Source: Nonomuraea aurantiaca (lineage in GTDB: Bacteria > Actinomycetota > Actinomycetes > Streptosporangiales > Streptosporangiaceae). Taken from it: a stretch of DNA of 64,000 bases. The stretch covers positions 62,001 to 126,000 of the forward strand of contig NZ_JAIWNB010000022.1 in assembly GCF_020215705.1 (NCBI RefSeq). The letters run 5' to 3'. Both the position numbers and the translations under genes were made by a program. Within the stretch, counting starts at the first letter, position 1, and every line of letters starts with the position of its first letter. The notes beneath the pieces were generated by a model. That model made no database searches. It saw only the letters and a list, made by a program, of their open reading frames with translations, and was not told the origin of the DNA. This document shows, in pieces, positions 49,472-58,156 of this stretch.

Positions 49472-50206
49472 ATGACGTTCGCAACGAAGGCCCTGGAGCT
49501 GGCACACCAGGTCGTGGAGACACAGGCGGAGCCGGTACGCCGCGCCGCCGCGCTGCTCGTCGCGTCGCTCCGGGCGGGCGGCGTGGTCAACGCGTTCGGG
49601 TCCGGGCATTCCGAGGCGATCGCGATGGAGATCGCCGGCCGGGCCGGGGGATTGGTGCCCAGCAACCGGCTCACCCCGCGCGACCTCGTCCTGTACGGCG
49701 GTCAGCCGCCGAGCGTGCTCACCCCCGAGCTCGAACGCGATCCGGAGATCGCCCACCGGATCTACGAGCTGGCGCCCGTCGCGCCGCAGGACGTGTTCGT
49801 GCTGATCTCCAGCTCGGGCATCAACGGAGCCGTGGTCGAGCTGGCCACGCTCGTCAAGGACCGCGGCCATCCCCTGATCGCGCTGACCTCGGTCCAGCAC
49901 AGCAGCCAGATGACCTCGCGCCACCCGTCGGGCAGCAAGCTGCTCGACCTGGCCGACGTCGTGCTGGACAACGGCGCGCCGTACGGGGACGCGATCCTCG
50001 AACTGCCGGGCGGCGGCGGTTACGGCGCGATCTCGACCGTCACCTCGGCGTTGCTCGCGCAGATGGTGGTCACCGAGGCGGTGGCCGTGCTCGTGGCGCT
50101 CGGCGAGACGCCGCCCATCTACCTGTCGGTCAACGTGGCCGGCGGCGACGAGCACAACAAGGCCCTGGAGAGCCGCTACGCAGGGCGGATCCGACGTGGA
50201 GCATGA
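49472..50206 (+). CDS. SIS-domain phosphosugar-binding protein (UPF0309-like)
   Basis: A 244-residue single SIS domain (NAFGSGHSEAIAMEIAGRAG at about 31-50, VFVLISSSGINGAVVELA). The start directly follows the rpiR stop. Homologues occur next to GlcNAc or MurNAc transporters and may be isomerases or deaminase-like enzymes, but activity is not established. Here it lies between regulator and lipoprotein genes, so a role in processing the imported amino sugar is likely. Confidence 0.83.
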   Translation: MTFATKALELAHQVVETQAEPVRRAAALLVASLRAGGVVNAFGSGHSEAIAMEIAGRAGGLVPSNRLTPRDLVLYGGQPPSVLTPELERDPEIAHRIYELAPVAPQDVFVLISSSGINGAVVELATLVKDRGHPLIALTSVQHSSQMTSRHPSGSKLLDLADVVLDNGAPYGDAILELPGGGGYGAISTVTSALLAQMVVTEAVAVLVALGETPPIYLSVNVAGGDEHNKALESRYAGRIRRGA

Positions 50207-50224
50207 CTAGTCAGGAGTAGAAAT

Positions 50225-51637
50225 ATGCCGGACACCCCCCGTTTCACCAGGCGCGAGCTTCTCCGGAGCGCCGCGCTGGTCCCCGTGGCGGGCGCGCTCG
50301 CCGCGTGCGCGACCCCGGCCGCCAAGCCGTCAGCCTCGTCGTCGGCCGCCCCGGTCGCGACCAGCGCGGCCAACCCCTTCGGGGTCTCGGACAGCAAGCC
50401 GCTCGAGGTGTGGATCTTCGACGGCGGTTTCGGCCAGGACTACGCCAAGAACATCCACCAGCCGCTGTTCAAGTCGAAGTATCCGAAGGTGGAGATCAAG
50501 CACAACGCCACCAAGGAGATCACCAAGGTCCTCCAGCCGAGGTTCGCCGGCGGCAATCCGCCCGACGTGATCGACAACTCGGGCGCCAACGCCATGGACT
50601 TCGGCGCGCTCGCCCAGGACGGCCAGCTCCAGGACCTCACCCCGCTGCTTGACGCGCCGAGCTGGGACGACCCGGGCACCAAGGTCAGGGACACCATCGA
50701 CAAGGCCGTCATCGACATCGGCACCTACGACGGCACGTTCAGCGTGCTCGGCTACGTCAACTACATCTTCGGCATCTGGTATTCGCAGAAGGCGTTCAAG
50801 GACAACGGCTGGGTGCCTCCCAAGACGTGGGACGAGTTCCTCAAGCTCAACGAGACGATCAAAAAGTCCGGCAAGATGGCCCCCTTCACCTACGCCGGAA
50901 AATTCCCGCAATATCTGTACGAAGTGCTGCTCACCATGGCCGCGAAGATCGGCGGCCCCGAGGTCCTCGTCAACATCGACAACCTCGAGGACGGCGCCTG
51001 GACCTCGGAGGCCATGAAGACCTCCGCCACGGCCTGGGCCGAGATCGGCGCCAAGTACCTCATGGAGGGCACCGCCGGCCTCGACCACGTGCAGACCCAG
51101 ACCGCCCAGAACAAGTACAAGGTGGCCATGCTGCCCTCCGGCTCCTGGCTGGAGAACGAGCAGAAGACCACCACCCCGGCCGACTTCGAGTACGGCATGT
51201 TCCCCGTCCCCGACTTCACCGGCTCCGACAAGATGCCCTACGGCACGCTGCACAGCCAGCCGAGCGAGAACTTCATCGTCCCGGCCAAGGGCGCCAACCC
51301 GCAGGGCGGCATGGAGTACCTGCGGGCGATGCTGTCGAAGAAGGCGGCCGGCGACTTCAGCGAGATGGTCAAGACCGTCTCGACGGTCAAGGGCGCGGGC
51401 GACGGCCGTCAGCTCTCCCCGGGCGCCGCCAGTGCGACCAAGGCCTACACCGCGGCGGGCGCGAACATCGTCTACTACCGCTGGCAGACCTGGTACGCCC
51501 AGCTCAAGGACGAGGCCATCGCCGCCACCGGCGAGCTCATGTCCGGCGGCCTCACCCCGGACAAGTACCTGGAGCGCCTCCAGAAGAAGTCCGACGAGAT
51601 CAAGAACGACTCCTCGATCAAGAAGTACAAGCGCTGA
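50225..51637 (+). CDS. ngcE: NgcE-type N-acetylglucosamine/chitobiose-binding lipoprotein
   Basis: A 470-residue solute-binding protein of the CUT1 family. The N-terminus has RR at residues 9-10, a hydrophobic run and the lipobox ALAAC with Cys28. The mature part follows the NgcE pattern as I recall it (PLEVWIFDGGFGQDYAKNI, PDVIDNSGANAMDF, SQPSENFIVPA). NgcE of Streptomyces binds GlcNAc and chitobiose. The ATG at 50225 follows AGGAG. Its stop overlaps the first permease start. Confidence 0.85.
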   Translation: MPDTPRFTRRELLRSAALVPVAGALAACATPAAKPSASSSAAPVATSAANPFGVSDSKPLEVWIFDGGFGQDYAKNIHQPLFKSKYPKVEIKHNATKEITKVLQPRFAGGNPPDVIDNSGANAMDFGALAQDGQLQDLTPLLDAPSWDDPGTKVRDTIDKAVIDIGTYDGTFSVLGYVNYIFGIWYSQKAFKDNGWVPPKTWDEFLKLNETIKKSGKMAPFTYAGKFPQYLYEVLLTMAAKIGGPEVLVNIDNLEDGAWTSEAMKTSATAWAEIGAKYLMEGTAGLDHVQTQTAQNKYKVAMLPSGSWLENEQKTTTPADFEYGMFPVPDFTGSDKMPYGTLHSQPSENFIVPAKGANPQGGMEYLRAMLSKKAAGDFSEMVKTVSTVKGAGDGRQLSPGAASATKAYTAAGANIVYYRWQTWYAQLKDEAIAATGELMSGGLTPDKYLERLQKKSDEIKNDSSIKKYKR

Positions 51638-52551
51638 TGCTGTTCAACAGGTATCGCCGAGGGCTGTTCATCACCGCGTTCCTGGCAGCCCCGGTGACCC
51701 TTTACCTGGTTTACGTGATCTCCCCGTACATCCAGGCGTTCTACATCTCGATGACGGACTGGCGCGGCGTCTCGGCCACGCCGGCCTTCATCGGGCTGGA
51801 GAACTTCCGCCGGCTCCTCGAAGACGGGACGTTCTGGAAAGCGGTCACGCACAACGCCGGGCTGCTCGTCCTGCTGCCCCTGATCACGATCGTGCTCGCC
51901 CTGTTCTTCGCCTTCCTCCTCAACGTGGGCGGCGGCGGGCGGGCCGTGGGCGGGATCAGGGGCTCCAAGTTCTACCGCGTGGTGTTCTTCTTCCCGCAGG
52001 TGCTGGCCGTCGCGGTGGTGGCGGTGCTGTTCCAGCAGGTGTTCCGGCCGGACGGCAGCGGGATGCTGAACGCGCCGCTGATGGCGCTGGGCGGCAAGCC
52101 GATCGGCTTCCTGTCGGACCCGGGCGTCGCGTTCTGGTCGGTGCTCGGCGTCATGGTCTGGCAGGCGGTCGGGTTCTACGTGGTGCTCTTCTCCGCCGGG
52201 CTCGCCTCCATCCCGAGGGACATGTTCGAGGCGGCGCAGATCGACGGCGCCGGGCGGCTGAGCCTGTTCTTCCGCATCACGCTGCCGCTGCTCTGGGACA
52301 CCGTCCAGGTGGCCTGGGTCTACCTCGGCATCATCGCCCTCGACGTGTTCGCGATCGTGTGGGTGATGACCGACCAGCACGGCGGGCCCGACTGGTCGAC
52401 CACGGTCATGGCGGCCGAGGTCTATCGCAACGCCTTCCAATACTTCCGCTTCGGATACGCCTCGGCCCTGGGCGTCGTGATGTTCTTCTTCACCGTCGGG
52501 TTCGCGATCCTTTCGCTGCGTCTGACGCGGCGCGAGCGAATCGAGTTCTAG
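51637..52551 (+). CDS. ngcF: NgcF-type ABC sugar permease
   Basis: A 304-residue CUT1 permease with about six membrane helices and the ATPase-contact EAA loop (MFEAAQIDGAGRLSLFFRIT). The ATG at 51637 shares a base with the ngcE stop (TGATG). With NgcG it forms the channel. No ATPase is encoded in this operon; NgcEFG systems usually borrow the shared ATPase MsiK, as is probably the case here. Confidence 0.87.
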   Translation: MLFNRYRRGLFITAFLAAPVTLYLVYVISPYIQAFYISMTDWRGVSATPAFIGLENFRRLLEDGTFWKAVTHNAGLLVLLPLITIVLALFFAFLLNVGGGGRAVGGIRGSKFYRVVFFFPQVLAVAVVAVLFQQVFRPDGSGMLNAPLMALGGKPIGFLSDPGVAFWSVLGVMVWQAVGFYVVLFSAGLASIPRDMFEAAQIDGAGRLSLFFRITLPLLWDTVQVAWVYLGIIALDVFAIVWVMTDQHGGPDWSTTVMAAEVYRNAFQYFRFGYASALGVVMFFFTVGFAILSLRLTRRERIEF

Positions 52552-52575
52552 CGAAATGAGTTTTAGCGAAATGAG
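52546..52575. repeat. 15-bp tandem duplication between ngcF and ngcG
   Basis: TTCTAGCGAAATGAG (52546-52560) and TTTTAGCGAAATGAG (52561-52575) differ at one base. The first contains the ngcF stop TAG; the second carries an unused duplicate TAG. Confidence 0.8.
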
Positions 52576-52580
52576 TACTG

Positions 52581-53495
52581 ATGACGACGACCTCGTGGAC
52601 GGTGGCGAACTCCCGCAAGCTGGCCCGCCAGGAGAGCCGGAAACGGCTCGGGCCGATGGCGATCCTGTCGCACCTCGCGCTGCTGCTGTGGACCGTGCTC
52701 ACGGTGGTGCCGATCCTGTGGACGTTCCTGGCGTCGGTCAAGAGTGAGGACGAGATCTTCGGTGACGCCTGGTCCCTGCCGTCCAGTCTGCACTGGGACA
52801 ACTTCGCCAGGGCCTGGGAGCAGGCGCACATCGGCCAGTACATGCTCAACAGCGTCATCGTGGTCGCCTTCAGCGTGTTCGGCACGATGCTGGTCGGCTC
52901 GATGGCCGCGTACGTGCTGTCGCGCTACCCCTTTCGCGGCAACCGGGCCATCTACCTGCTGTTCGTGTCGGGCCTGGCCTTCCCGGTCTACCTGGCGCTG
53001 TCGCCGCTGTTCTTCGTCGTGCAGAACATGGGCAACGTCCCGCTGATCGGCCCGTTCATCGGCCTGAACACGCACGCCGGCCTCGTGCTGGTCTACATCG
53101 CCTACTCGCTGCCGTTCACCGTGTTCTTCCTGTCGGCCTTCTTCCGTACGCTGCCCACGGCGGTGGCGGAGGCGGCCATGGTCGACGGCGCCTCGCACAC
53201 TCGCGTGTTCTTCCAGATCATGCTGCCCATGGCCAGACCGGGCCTGGTCAGCATCACGATCTTCAACATCCTCGGCCAGTGGAACCAGTACCAGCTGCCG
53301 CTGGTGCTGCTGCAGGAGCGCGACAAGTGGGTGCTCACCCAGGGCATCGCCGACATCTCGACAGCCGCGGGCTACGACCAGGACTGGTCCGCCCTGTTCG
53401 CCGCCCTGACGCTGGCCATCCTGCCCATGCTGGTCGTCTACACGGTCTTCCAGCGCCAGATCCAGTCGGGACTGACCGCGGGGGCGCTCAAGTAA
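52581..53495 (+). CDS. ngcG: NgcG-type ABC sugar permease
   Basis: A 304-residue CUT1 permease with about six helices and the EAA loop AEAAMVDGASHTRVFFQIML. The ATG at 52581 is the first in-frame start; the ribosome site is weak and lies in the duplicated 15-bp unit. The C-terminus FQRQIQSGLTAGALK is typical of the second permease in such systems. It is the partner of NgcF. Confidence 0.86.
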   Translation: MTTTSWTVANSRKLARQESRKRLGPMAILSHLALLLWTVLTVVPILWTFLASVKSEDEIFGDAWSLPSSLHWDNFARAWEQAHIGQYMLNSVIVVAFSVFGTMLVGSMAAYVLSRYPFRGNRAIYLLFVSGLAFPVYLALSPLFFVVQNMGNVPLIGPFIGLNTHAGLVLVYIAYSLPFTVFFLSAFFRTLPTAVAEAAMVDGASHTRVFFQIMLPMARPGLVSITIFNILGQWNQYQLPLVLLQERDKWVLTQGIADISTAAGYDQDWSALFAALTLAILPMLVVYTVFQRQIQSGLTAGALK

Positions 53496-53526
53496 ATATC
53501 CTCTCGCGCGCCCGACCTGGCGGACC

Positions 53527-53532
53527 TAGGCT
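53527..53532 (+). promoter_or_regulatory. -10 element of a leaderless promoter (APH-type kinase)
   Basis: TAGGCT followed by GCGGGT (6 nt) and the GTG at 53539. There is no ribosome site, so transcription probably starts at the GTG, independently of the ngc operon. Confidence 0.5.
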
Positions 53533-53538
53533 GCGGGT

Positions 53539-54399
53539 GTGATCGGCGACATCCGCGCGTTGCTGGCCCGCCACCTCCCCGACGTCGAGGTGTGCTCCGT
53601 CACGGAGTCCGGGCAGGGTCTGGACCACGAGGTCTATGAGGTCGAGTTACACGAGGGCGACGGAGAGTTGATCGTCCGGGGCGGCAAGACCGCCGATCCG
53701 GCGGCCGCCCGGCGCGAGGTCGAGCTGCTGGCCGCGGTCCGCGAGCTGGCCACCGTGGCGGTGCCCGAGGTGGTCTTCGCCGACTTCGAGCAGGGCGTGA
53801 TCGCCTACCGCAAGCTGCCGGGCGAGCCGCTCAACCAGCACCCGGTGCCTGACCCCGTGGCGCTGGCCGCCCCGCTCGGCCACCTGCTGAGCGCCCTGCA
53901 CAGTGCCCCGGCCGAGGACCTGCGCGAGCTGGCGCCGCTCGACCTCTACCCGGCGCCCACCCTGCTGGTGGACGCCGGGCTCGACTATCGCGACGTCGAG
54001 CGGCACGTGCCGGCGGAGCAGCGACCGCTCGTGGAGCGGTTCTTACGCGGCACACCGCCCGACGAGCCACGCGACCTGCGCTTCTGCCACAACGACCTGG
54101 GCAGCGAGCACCTCCTGGCCGACGCCGCGACCAGCACGCTGACGGGTGTGATCGACTGGACCGACGCCGCCGTCACCGACCCGGCGCACGACTTCGCGCT
54201 CATCTACCGCGACCTGGGCCCCGAGGTCTTCGAGCGGACCCTGTCGCACTATGACCGCGACTTCGACGAGCTCGACCGGGCCAGGGTCGTCTTCTACGCC
54301 AGGTGCGCGCTCATCGAGGACCTCGCCTACGGCCTGAGCACCGGCCCGCGCCACTACGCCGACGCCGCCCTGGCCCACCTCGAGTGGACCTTCAGCTGA
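53539..54399 (+). CDS. Aminoglycoside-phosphotransferase-fold kinase
   Basis: A 286-residue APH/choline-kinase-fold protein: catalytic loop FCHNDLGSEHLL and the metal-binding GVIDWTDAAVTDPAHDFA. Such proteins phosphorylate small alcohols, sugars or amines. Position directly after the NgcEFG genes makes an amino-sugar substrate possible, but the gene appears to have its own promoter. A drug-resistance role cannot be excluded. It converges with metE with no gap. Confidence 0.8.
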   Translation: MIGDIRALLARHLPDVEVCSVTESGQGLDHEVYEVELHEGDGELIVRGGKTADPAAARREVELLAAVRELATVAVPEVVFADFEQGVIAYRKLPGEPLNQHPVPDPVALAAPLGHLLSALHSAPAEDLRELAPLDLYPAPTLLVDAGLDYRDVERHVPAEQRPLVERFLRGTPPDEPRDLRFCHNDLGSEHLLADAATSTLTGVIDWTDAAVTDPAHDFALIYRDLGPEVFERTLSHYDRDFDELDRARVVFYARCALIEDLAYGLSTGPRHYADAALAHLEWTFS

Positions 54400-56559
54400 T
54401 CACCTAGCGCTGAGCTCGTCGCGCAGCCGCTCGGTCGCGCCGACCACGTTCGCCAGCGCCGCCTCCACCTGCTCGTACGTCCGGGTCTTCAGCCCGCAGT
54501 CCGGATTCACCCAGACCCGCTCGGCGGGCAGCACCTTCAACGTCTCCCGCAACAACTCCGCCACCTCGGCCTGGCTCGGCACCCTCGGCGAGTGGATGTC
54601 GTAGACACCCGGCCCGAGCCCCCGCCCGAAGGAGCCCACGGCGCCCAGGATCCGCGCTCCGGAGCGGGCCGACTCGATCGTGGTGACGTCGGCGTCCAGG
54701 CCGTCGATCGCCTCGAGGATCTGGTCGGCGTCCGAATAGCACAGGTGCGTGTGGATCTGGATGCGGTCGCTGGCCCCCGAGGTGGCCCGCCGGTACGCGG
54801 CCACGGCCCACTCCAGGTAGTCGGCCTGCGCGGCCCGCCTGAGGGGCAGCAGCTCGCGCAGCGCGGGCTCGTCCACCTGGATGATCGACACGCCCGCCGC
54901 CTCCAGGTCGCGTACCTCGTCCCGGACCGCGTCGGCCACCTGGAACACGACGTCGCGCAGCGGCAGGTCGTCGCGGACGAACGACCAGGCGACGATCGTG
55001 ACGGGCCCGGTGAGCATGCCCTTGACCGGCTTGTCCGTCAGCGACTGCGCGTGGCGCGCCCACCGCACGGTGATCGGCGCGGCCCTCCCGACGTCGCCGT
55101 GCAGGATCGGCGGCCTGGTGCACCGGGAGCCGTAGGACTGGACCCAGCCGTTGGCGGTCACCGCGAAGCCGTCGAGGTGCTCGGCGAAGTACTGGACCAT
55201 GTCGTTGCGCTCCGGCTCGCCGTGCACGAGGACGTCGAGGCCGAGCCGCTCCTGCAGCCGGATGACCTGCTCGATCTCCGCCTCGACCCGCCGCTCGTAG
55301 TCGGCCTTCGCCAGCGTGCCCGCCGCCACGGCCGCGCGGGCCGCGCGCAGCTCGCCGGTCTGCGGGAACGACCCGATCGTGGTGCTCGGCAGCACGGGCA
55401 GCCGCAGGTGCGCGGCCTGGGCCGCGGCGCGCTCCGCGTACGGCCCGCGCCCCTCGAACACGACCGGGTCCGCCAGCGCCACCGACGCGGCCGGCGCCTC
55501 GGCGCCCCGGAAGTCGGCGCGCGCCAGCTCGACCACCTCGGCCACCTTCTGCTCGGCGAAGGCCAGCCGCGCCCGCAGCGCCGGGTCGAGCCCTTCCTCC
55601 CCCGCCACGTCGTACGGCACGTGCAGGAGCGAGCACGAGGTGCTGACCACCACGTCCGCCGCGTGCTCCCGCACCGCCCGCAGCAGGCTCAGCGCCCGTC
55701 CGGGAGCGGTACGCCACACGTCCCGCCCGGACACCACGCCCGCCACCACGGTCTTGCCCGCCAGCGCCGGCAGCCGGTCCAGGCCGCCGCGCACCAGGTC
55801 CACCCCGATCGCCTCCACCGGCGTCGCGGCCAGGACGGGCAGCGCCTCGCCCAGATCGCCGAAGTAGGAGGCGACGAACAGCCCGGGGCGCGAAGGCGCG
55901 GACCCCAGCCGCTCGTAGGCGGCCGTGACGGCGGCCAGCTCCTCGGGCGTCCGGTCGGCCACCAGCGCGGGCTCGTCGAGCTGCACCCACTCCACGCCCT
56001 CGGCCGCCAGGATCGCCAGCAGCTCCTCGTAGCAGCCGAGCACCTCATCCAGCCGCTCCAGCGCGTCGGCCAGCAGCAGGAACGTCACGGGCCCCACCAC
56101 CACGGGCCGCGTCTCGAAGCCCAGCCGCCGAGCCTGCCGCAGCTCGGCGAGCGGCTTGGCGGCGTCGAGCTCGAACACGGTCTCAGCGTCGATCTCCGGC
56201 ACGATGTAGTGGTAGTTCGTGTCGAACCACTTCGTCATCCGCAGCGGCGCCAGCCCGGCGGTGCCTCTGGCCATCGCGAAGTAGGGGTCCTCGGCCTCCT
56301 GATAGCGCCGGGGCACCGCGCCGAGCAGTACGGCCGTGTCGAGCACCTGGTCATAGAGCGAGAAGGTGTTGGACGGCAGCCCGGCCAGGCCCAGCTCGTC
56401 GAGCCGCCGCCAGGTCTGCTCCCGGATCTCGGCGCCCGTCTCCTCCAGCTCCGCCCGGCTCGAGCGGCCGTCCCAGTAGGACTCCAGGGCGCGCTTCAGC
56501 TCCCTTCGCGGGCCGATCCTCGGGTATCCGAGCACAGTGGACCGGGGAAATGACGACAT
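54400..56559 (-). CDS. metE: Cobalamin-independent methionine synthase MetE
   Basis: A 719-residue enzyme, slightly shorter than most MetE proteins (about 750-770). The N-terminal half starts TVLGYPRIGPRRELKRALE. The catalytic half holds TIGSFPQT, LVHGEPERNDMVQYF and the zinc ligands in IHTHLCYSD (His, Cys), TIESARSG (Glu) and NPDCGLKTR (Cys). It transfers a methyl group from methyl-tetrahydrofolate polyglutamate to homocysteine. The ATG at 56559 follows GGGAG. Only 60 bp separate it from the divergent LysR gene, so control is probably by that protein and not by a cobalamin riboswitch. Confidence 0.95.
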   Translation of the reverse strand: MSSFPRSTVLGYPRIGPRRELKRALESYWDGRSSRAELEETGAEIREQTWRRLDELGLAGLPSNTFSLYDQVLDTAVLLGAVPRRYQEAEDPYFAMARGTAGLAPLRMTKWFDTNYHYIVPEIDAETVFELDAAKPLAELRQARRLGFETRPVVVGPVTFLLLADALERLDEVLGCYEELLAILAAEGVEWVQLDEPALVADRTPEELAAVTAAYERLGSAPSRPGLFVASYFGDLGEALPVLAATPVEAIGVDLVRGGLDRLPALAGKTVVAGVVSGRDVWRTAPGRALSLLRAVREHAADVVVSTSCSLLHVPYDVAGEEGLDPALRARLAFAEQKVAEVVELARADFRGAEAPAASVALADPVVFEGRGPYAERAAAQAAHLRLPVLPSTTIGSFPQTGELRAARAAVAAGTLAKADYERRVEAEIEQVIRLQERLGLDVLVHGEPERNDMVQYFAEHLDGFAVTANGWVQSYGSRCTRPPILHGDVGRAAPITVRWARHAQSLTDKPVKGMLTGPVTIVAWSFVRDDLPLRDVVFQVADAVRDEVRDLEAAGVSIIQVDEPALRELLPLRRAAQADYLEWAVAAYRRATSGASDRIQIHTHLCYSDADQILEAIDGLDADVTTIESARSGARILGAVGSFGRGLGPGVYDIHSPRVPSQAEVAELLRETLKVLPAERVWVNPDCGLKTRTYEQVEAALANVVGATERLRDELSAR

Positions 56560-56619
56560 CGACTGCTCCCTGCGTTGACTTGATCGAACGCCGAGAATCC
56601 ACCACACCGGTCCCGTCTG

Positions 56620-57483
56620 ATGCATCCTGTATTCGTGCTGCTTATGCTCAAGGAGGTCCAGTGCTTCGCCCGCGTGGCGGCCCGGCTCAGCTTCTCGATC
56701 GCCGCCGCGGACCTGGGCATGTCCCAGCCCGCCATGAGCCAGGCCATCACCAGGCTGGAACGCGCGGCCGGGACCAGGCTGTTCGACCGGAGCGCCCGCG
56801 CGGTGCGGTTGACCGCCGAGGGCCGGGCCCTGCTTCCGCACGCCGACGAGCTGCTGGCCGCCGCCGGCGCGTTCGCGGCCGAAGCCGCCCGGCTGGCCCG
56901 GCCGACCATTCACCTCGCTTATCCACCACTCGTCGGCGCGCTGGCCGCCCGGGTCGCCCGCCGGTTGGCGGCCCGCACGCCGGCCATCGGCGTGGAGCTC
57001 ACGGTCGCCGGGCGCGGGGCGGCCGCCGACGTGCTGGAGCGGGGCGAGGTGTCGGCGGCGATCCTGGCCACCCCCGCGCCCGCGCGGTTCGTCACCGCCG
57101 CCAGGTTCCACGTCTCGGTGGACCAGCTCGCGGTGCCGCTGGGGCACGCGCTGGCGCCGAGGGCCAAGGTCGTCGCCGCCGACCTGGCCGGGCAGGTGCT
57201 GCTGACCCCCGGCAGCCGGGCGTGGGCCGGGCTGCCGGGACGCTCGCGCATGGTGGCCGACGACGACTTCGCCGCCGCGCTCGACCTGGTCGCTGCGGGT
57301 GCCGGGGTGCTGCCGATCCCGCAGCTGCTGGCCAGGACGATCCGCCGCGACGACCTGAGGTTCGTCCCGCTCGACGTGGGTGACCTGCGCATCACGTACG
57401 CGCTGGCCTGGGCCAGGGAGCGTGTCACGCCCGAGCTGATGGCCCTGGTGCAGGCCGTACAGGATGCTCTGTGGACTAGGTAG
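56620..57483 (+). CDS. LysR-family regulator, probably of metE
   Basis: A 287-residue LysR protein: winged helix (CFARVAARLSFSIAAADLGM, then AMSQAITRLERAAG) and a divergent effector domain. Start choice is uncertain: ATG 56620, or ATG 56644, which would give the more usual MLKEVQCF N-terminus. It diverges from metE, the classic arrangement of MetR-type activators, though sequence similarity to MetR was not established. Its end overlaps the alkD-like gene by 8 bp. Confidence 0.82.
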   Translation: MHPVFVLLMLKEVQCFARVAARLSFSIAAADLGMSQPAMSQAITRLERAAGTRLFDRSARAVRLTAEGRALLPHADELLAAAGAFAAEAARLARPTIHLAYPPLVGALAARVARRLAARTPAIGVELTVAGRGAAADVLERGEVSAAILATPAPARFVTAARFHVSVDQLAVPLGHALAPRAKVVAADLAGQVLLTPGSRAWAGLPGRSRMVADDDFAAALDLVAAGAGVLPIPQLLARTIRRDDLRFVPLDVGDLRITYALAWARERVTPELMALVQAVQDALWTR

Positions 57484-58156
57484 CCGGCAGGTTGCGCAGG
57501 GCCTCGCGGCGGCTCAGACCCGAGATTCCCTTGGCCCGTACATAGCGGATGACCTCGGCCGGGTTGGTCTTGGCGTATTCGCGCAGCGCCCAGCCGATCG
57601 CCTTGCGGGCGAAGAAGTCGTTGTCCGACAGGCTCGGCTCGATGCAGGCGTAGAGCAGGGCCGTGTCGGTGCGGGCCTTGAACCTGTTCTGGCTCAGGAT
57701 CGCGGTGCGGCGCTTCCACAGGTCGCCGTCGCGCGCCCAGTCCAGCATGAGCGGGCGCATCGAGTCGGGGAAGGCGGACAGCAGGCCGCCGATCCGGTGC
57801 GTGGCCAGCTCGTCGACCAGGTCCCACCAGGCGCCGCTGACGATCATCTCCTCGTACATCGGCACGGTGTAGAGCGTCTGGAACTCCCGGTAGAGGTGAT
57901 AGCCGGTCAGCTCGATCGCCGCGTAGCGCTCCTCGCGGTATTCGGCCCCGCGCCACAGGCCGAGCACCGTCCGGCGCCACTCCGGCGCCGTGCCGATGCG
58001 GTGGGCCGAGAAGAGCCGCCGCAGCAGGGCCCGCCTCGGCACCGCCTGGACGCCTAGGAAGGGCATGTCGGACTTCATGTACGCGCGCATGGTGGCGGCC
58101 TTCTCGGGCTCCGCCGCCTCCCGCAGTGCCTGACGCACCGCCGTGGCAAGGGTCAT
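57476..58156 (-). CDS. AlkD-like DNA alkylation repair protein
   Basis: A 226-residue all-helical HEAT-like protein of the AlkD family (MRAYMKSDMPFLGVQ at about 23-37, WWDLVDELATHRIGGLL, NDFFARKAIGWALREYAKTNP). AlkD is a DNA glycosylase removing bulky or charged alkyl purines. The ATG at 58156 overlaps the kstR2 stop (ATGA), so the gene is translated together with the steroid repressor. Its expression would thus follow KstR2 autoregulation, an unexpected link. Confidence 0.85.
   Translation of the reverse strand: MTLATAVRQALREAAEPEKAATMRAYMKSDMPFLGVQAVPRRALLRRLFSAHRIGTAPEWRRTVLGLWRGAEYREERYAAIELTGYHLYREFQTLYTVPMYEEMIVSGAWWDLVDELATHRIGGLLSAFPDSMRPLMLDWARDGDLWKRRTAILSQNRFKARTDTALLYACIEPSLSDNDFFARKAIGWALREYAKTNPAEVIRYVRAKGISGLSRREALRNLPAT

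Noticed and set aside
54404..55990. 528-codon frame inside metE
   Set aside because: Same strand, shifted frame of metE, composed mainly of Gly, Arg and Ala; metE has all zinc ligands in the other frame.
56560..56619. Cobalamin riboswitch before metE
   Set aside because: The gap to the divergent LysR start is only 60 bp, far too short for a B12 aptamer, and no B12-box sequence is seen.
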